From Coprinus comatus (lineage: Eukaryota; Basidiomycota; Agaricomycetes; Agaricales; Agaricaceae): 64,000 bases of DNA. The stretch spans positions 558,001 through 622,000 of the forward strand of contig JAWPGT010000007.1 in NCBI GenBank assembly GCA_034638255.1, read 5' to 3'. The number at the start of each line of letters is the position of its first letter. Within the stretch, counting starts at the first letter, position 1. Of this stretch, positions 62,554 to 64,000 are shown piece after piece. Under the pieces are notes generated by a model. It saw only the letters and a program-made list of their open reading frames with translations, searched no databases and had not been told where the DNA came from. The translations under genes and the position numbers were made by a program.

Positions 62554-62635
62554 GGCTTGACCGGGAATTGAACCCGGGACCTCCTCAAACTTGGCTGCGG
62601 CACCCTAACAAGGAATCATACCAGAGTCACAAGTA
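62554..62635 (-). pseudogene. Degenerate tRNA-Pro (AGG) copy
   Basis: The anticodon arm (CCTTG-TT-AGG-G), an intron-like insert and the whole T arm match the neighbouring tRNA-Pro genes. The 5' acceptor strand pairs at only four of seven positions with TCAAGCC and the D arm is changed. A T-run follows. Probably a tRNA pseudogene, though promoter boxes may survive. Confidence 0.6.
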
Positions 62636-62727
62636 AACTGTGTTTATTGAACAGGGGCTGTAACAAAAGGCAAAGCTGATATATCCCTTCTTAGGCTTCA
62701 TAGTCTGTGAACACTAGTGCACGAAGG

Positions 62728-62734
62728 AAAAAAA
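62728..62734 (-). terminator. Pol III terminator of tRNA-Pro (AGG)
   Basis: A run of seven T residues on the minus strand lies 5 nt after the tRNA 3' end. Confidence 0.75.
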
Positions 62735-62739
62735 GACTG

Positions 62740-62824
62740 GGCCTGACCGGGAATTGAACCCGGGACCTCCTCGAATATGAACAATTGTCCCTAACAAGGA
62801 ATCATACTACTAGACCATCAGGCC
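62740..62824 (-). tRNA. tRNA-Pro (AGG), intron-containing
   Basis: The acceptor stem is GGCCTGA/TCAGGCC, the anticodon stem CCTTG/CGAGG, and the loop TT-AGG-G with a 14-nt intron after position 37. The T arm is CCGGGTTCAATTCCCGG. The 85-nt gene, intron included, is identical to the plus-strand copy at 63791-63875. Confidence 0.92.
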
Positions 62825-63790
62825 TTGTTACTTCGCTCTCCGACACATACTCCGCTCTCCTCTATCAGTAATCGTGTAAAAAGGGTGGTGAGTATGGATA
62901 GTAGAGGAAGTCTGGTTCTTCCTCTGGTACTCACTAAATTTAACTAGCGGCTGACCCCTTGCTACACATGGACATAGTATCCTTAAGTTTTCTCTGGTGA
63001 TTGACACAACAAATGAACAATGTCCCTCCTCGGGCCTCCTTCGGACCCCCGCTTCAATCAATCATCAATAAAACTGTAGTGGCTACTGGCCAGGAATCAC
63101 CCTTGACAGTATTTGATTTCCCCAGAATATACCATAATAGTATACAGTGGATAAAGTCAAAGGCCACGTCTCCAAGTTGTCTGGCCAGCTTTCAATATCA
63201 AAGCTCAATATTCGACTGAGTTGTGTGAGTGGCAATCTACTATGCTAGATACCCGTGAAAACTTAGGCTCACACACTAGGTCGGTGACTCATGATTCAAA
63301 TTAAACATGAGTAGATAGAATATTTTGGAGTGCTCGGATGCTCAATTGGACTGGTGCTCTTGACTGTCGTAAGCTTTTAAAGGTAGTTATCAATAGTGAG
63401 TATTAAACAGTCTCCAAAGGCACTTACTTGTTCGAGATCTGTAGCTAACCACAGTGTGACGTCAATTGGCTACCATACGTGGTACATGCTGTGAAAAGTT
63501 CAACAACGATCGCTGAATTTGGGGAAAATAGCTAGCTGAAGCAAAAGGTGGCGCGTGAAGGCATGCGGTAGCCAACCCGTTCTACAATCTTTACTTCTGT
63601 CTTTTGTATAATAGATAAGCTCATAGCATTCACCCAAATAACAAGTCATTTTCACGATCAATCAATATAGCCAGTCAGGCCCACTATAAAGAAGGTTGAT
63701 GGTAATGAACAAATGTGATGTGTGATGTCATAAACCTCAGGGCCTGGTGATGTTAAACAATTGTCATAATGCAAAAAATTTAACATCATC
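62825..63790. other. Spacer between inverted tRNA-Pro copies
   Basis: 966 bp without a supported gene, lying between two identical tRNA genes in opposite orientation. Confidence 0.4.
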
Positions 63791-63875
63791 GGCCTGATGG
63801 TCTAGTAGTATGATTCCTTGTTAGGGACAATTGTTCATATTCGAGGAGGTCCCGGGTTCAATTCCCGGTCAGGCC
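63791..63875 (+). tRNA. tRNA-Pro (AGG), intron-containing, inverted copy
   Basis: Identical over 85 nt to the minus-strand copy at 62740-62824, with anticodon AGG in the loop TT-AGG-G and a 14-nt intron. Flanks differ. TTTTT at 63886-63890 is the terminator. Confidence 0.92.
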
Positions 63876-63885
63876 CGCTGTATAC

Positions 63886-63890
63886 TTTTT
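63886..63890 (+). terminator. Pol III terminator of tRNA-Pro (AGG)
   Basis: Five T residues lie 10 nt after the tRNA 3' end. Confidence 0.65.
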
Positions 63891-64000
63891 CGAACTTGGT
63901 GAGAGGAATCATACAGTGAATAATCTACAAATTGTGATTATGTAAATGTCAAGTTTGACGAATTGCCAAATCTTATTTACTACATGAGTATAAAGCAAAT

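Overview
The window is nuclear DNA of a filamentous basidiomycete, most likely an Agaricomycete. Nearly every gene is cut by many GT-AG introns of about 50-65 nt, genes are closely packed on both strands, and the gene set is fungal: a DNMT5-type DNA methyltransferase/SNF2 fusion, Tim44, cytochrome c heme lyase, GH16 glucanases, a DUF7330-like protein and F-box and zinc-module proteins of mushroom type. I see no bacterial, viral or intact transposon genes. All exon structures below were spliced by hand and each was checked for continuous reading frame.

Layout. 0-5.5 kb: 3' part of a DNMT5-like gene. 5.6-13.0 kb: CRIPT, an F-box protein, an EFM7-like methyltransferase, PEX7 and a SIRT4-like sirtuin; the last two are divergent with 61 bp between start codons. 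13.2-19.7 kb: two GH16 secreted glucanase genes facing each other around a protein with three C2HC zinc modules, with a small one-module gene next door. 20-25.4 kb: NAD(P)HX dehydratase and phosphoglucomutase (convergent), then a ROG1-type lipase. 25.9-33.6 kb, all minus: a small orphan protein, PIF1 helicase, TIM44 and cytochrome c heme lyase. 36.7-42.8 kb: hexose transporter and dihydroxyacetone kinase. 42.9-55.4 kb, all plus: a UBP12/USP15-type deubiquitinase, CCZ1, a five-finger ZC3H3-type CCCH protein, an orphan protein ending in a PP1-docking motif, and a CAJ1-type J-protein. 58.3-62.0 kb, minus: M20 peptidase/amidohydrolase and a DUF7330-like protein. 62.3-63.9 kb: four intron-containing tRNA-Pro copies.

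Gene-poor stretches lie at 31.4-32.7, 33.6-36.7, 38.7-40.3, 55.4-58.3 and 62.8-63.8 kb. They are AT-rich and hold simple repeats and decayed repeat fragments.

Most genes are housekeeping: carbon metabolism (hexose uptake, PGM, DAK, NAD(P)HX repair), mitochondrial import and cytochrome c maturation, peroxisome import, vesicle fusion, ubiquitin and translation-factor modification. The less ordinary points are the DNMT5-like gene with a large charged insert in its ATPase, the shared zinc module in two neighbouring genes, micro-exons, a PGM stop codon alone in its own exon, and the inverted identical tRNA-Pro pair.
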